From Roseburia sp. 499 (GTDB lineage: Bacteria > Bacillota > Clostridia > Lachnospirales > Lachnospiraceae): a stretch of DNA of 64,000 bases. The notes below the pieces were generated by a model. It made no database searches and had not been told where the DNA came from. It saw only the letters and a program-made list of their open reading frames with translations. This document shows, in pieces, positions 63,697 through 64,000 of this stretch. Where the stretch lies: positions 2,232,001 through 2,296,000 of the forward strand of contig NZ_CP135164.1 of NCBI RefSeq assembly GCF_001940225.2, given 5' to 3'. Every line of letters begins with the position of its first letter. Position 1 is the stretch's first letter. Position numbers and translations under genes: made by a program.

Positions 63697-64000
63697 TTAG
63701 TTTTCTCCCATTTTCTCCCATATTTCTTCTATGGTACTGCAAACAGAATCCATTGCTCCACAATAAACAGGATTTACATATCCCAAGAATGCTCCCTGTC
63801 GTTGTCTTACCTCAAGTCTGACCCAATTCCATGTCTGGTCATTCAGTTCTATTTCTTCTTTGATATAAAAATCTCCCGATGTCTTCTCATATACCTTTAC
63901 CGGCAGTTTTTCTCCATTTTTCACTAAAAATACTTTTGGTCTTTCCTTAATTCCTTTGATTTGTGCTTCATAAATAAGAACTATATTTTCTCCGTTTTCT
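63697..64000 (-). CDS. C-terminal end of an unidentified protein (runs off the window)
   Basis: Only the last 100 codons are inside the window; the gene begins beyond 64000. It reads with WNWVRLEVRQRQGAFLGY and VNPVYCGAMDSV. Such a strand-rich end with NPVY fits CehA/McbA-type PHP metallohydrolases, from memory. The start at GTG 63924 seen in a simple frame search is internal, since the frame is open past it to the window edge. It is followed by a HAD phosphatase one base later. Confidence 0.6.
   Translation of the reverse strand, partial: ENGENIVLIYEAQIKGIKERPKVFLVKNGEKLPVKVYEKTSGDFYIKEEIELNDQTWNWVRLEVRQRQGAFLGYVNPVYCGAMDSVCSTIEEIWEKMGEN

Noticed and set aside
1..64000. CRISPR array, prophage or integrative element
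   Set aside because: No regularly spaced repeats, no integrase, capsid or conjugation genes were seen. The tRNA-Pro has no attachment-site repeat nearby that I could find.

Overview
The window looks like a chromosomal piece of a low-GC Gram-positive anaerobe, most likely a clostridium of the Lachnospiraceae type. The signs are AT-rich codon use, strong AGGAGG ribosome binding sites, SigA-like promoters, CymR-like Rrf2, LytTR and LacI regulators, LuxS, LacZ, and AdhE-like iron alcohol dehydrogenase. There is no respiratory machinery in the window. The placement is by gene content and style only; no 16S gene or ribosomal marker is present.

Layout. (1) 1-9995: a polymorphic-toxin locus. Two small helical proteins (one with a WXG motif) precede a giant Rhs protein with a WXG-like N-terminus and a DUF4474-like C-terminal domain; a lipoprotein follows that may be its immunity partner. 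The rhs gene is broken by an IS element that itself carries a second IS element. Removing the outer IS and one 4-bp target copy restores a single 1809-codon frame exactly. (2) 10000-17647: a LytTR regulator with DUF3021 and an ABC-2 exporter, then a MacB-like export operon with two different HlyD-type adaptors. (3) 17777-22690: housekeeping genes (glyA, DUF1294, DUF368, hisC, a HAD phosphatase) and a small membrane protein. (4) 22747-32252: a LacI-controlled galactoside operon (binding protein, two permeases, LacZ), preceded by an L,D-transpeptidase. (5) 32353-34097: a second copy of the inner IS with the same encoded transposase, lying just upstream of a tRNA-Pro(GGG) gene. (6) 34121-42368: a Y-family polymerase with a YolD-like partner, PAP2, two iron-ADH-family dehydrogenases, MTA/SAH nucleosidase, LuxS, a HAD hydrolase and lactate dehydrogenase. 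(7) 42719-59328: a MalT-like regulator and a 17-gene sulfur-assimilation operon. (8) 59505-64000: a DMT transporter, a MATE exporter, an MsmX/UgpC-type sugar ABC ATPase, a HAD phosphatase and the end of a further gene.

The sulfur operon is the most striking part. It reads as one transcript from a SigA promoter at 59373-59401: Rrf2 regulator, cysK, sulfate ABC transporter (binding protein, two permeases, ATPase), an AprA/AprB-type APS reductase, CysD, CysN, a MetY-like enzyme, a siroheme-type sulfite reductase with two 4Fe-4S clusters, a TusA-like protein, thioredoxin, a ThiS-like sulfur carrier ending Gly-Gly-Gly-Ala-Phe, a MoeB/ThiF-type adenylyltransferase and a JAMM metalloprotease. The sulfate-to-sulfide route therefore seems to be sulfate uptake, ATP sulfurylase, direct APS reduction (no APS kinase or PAPS reductase seen), then sulfite reduction. 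The last five or six genes match the protein-thiocarboxylate route to homocysteine described in Wolinella succinogenes (HcyS/HcyF/HcyD/Sir/MetY). The carrier tail, two residues past Gly-Gly, explains why a JAMM protease is encoded beside it.

The two 1613-bp IS copies are in inverted orientation about 26 kb apart, so the segment 5942-32352 could flip by recombination.
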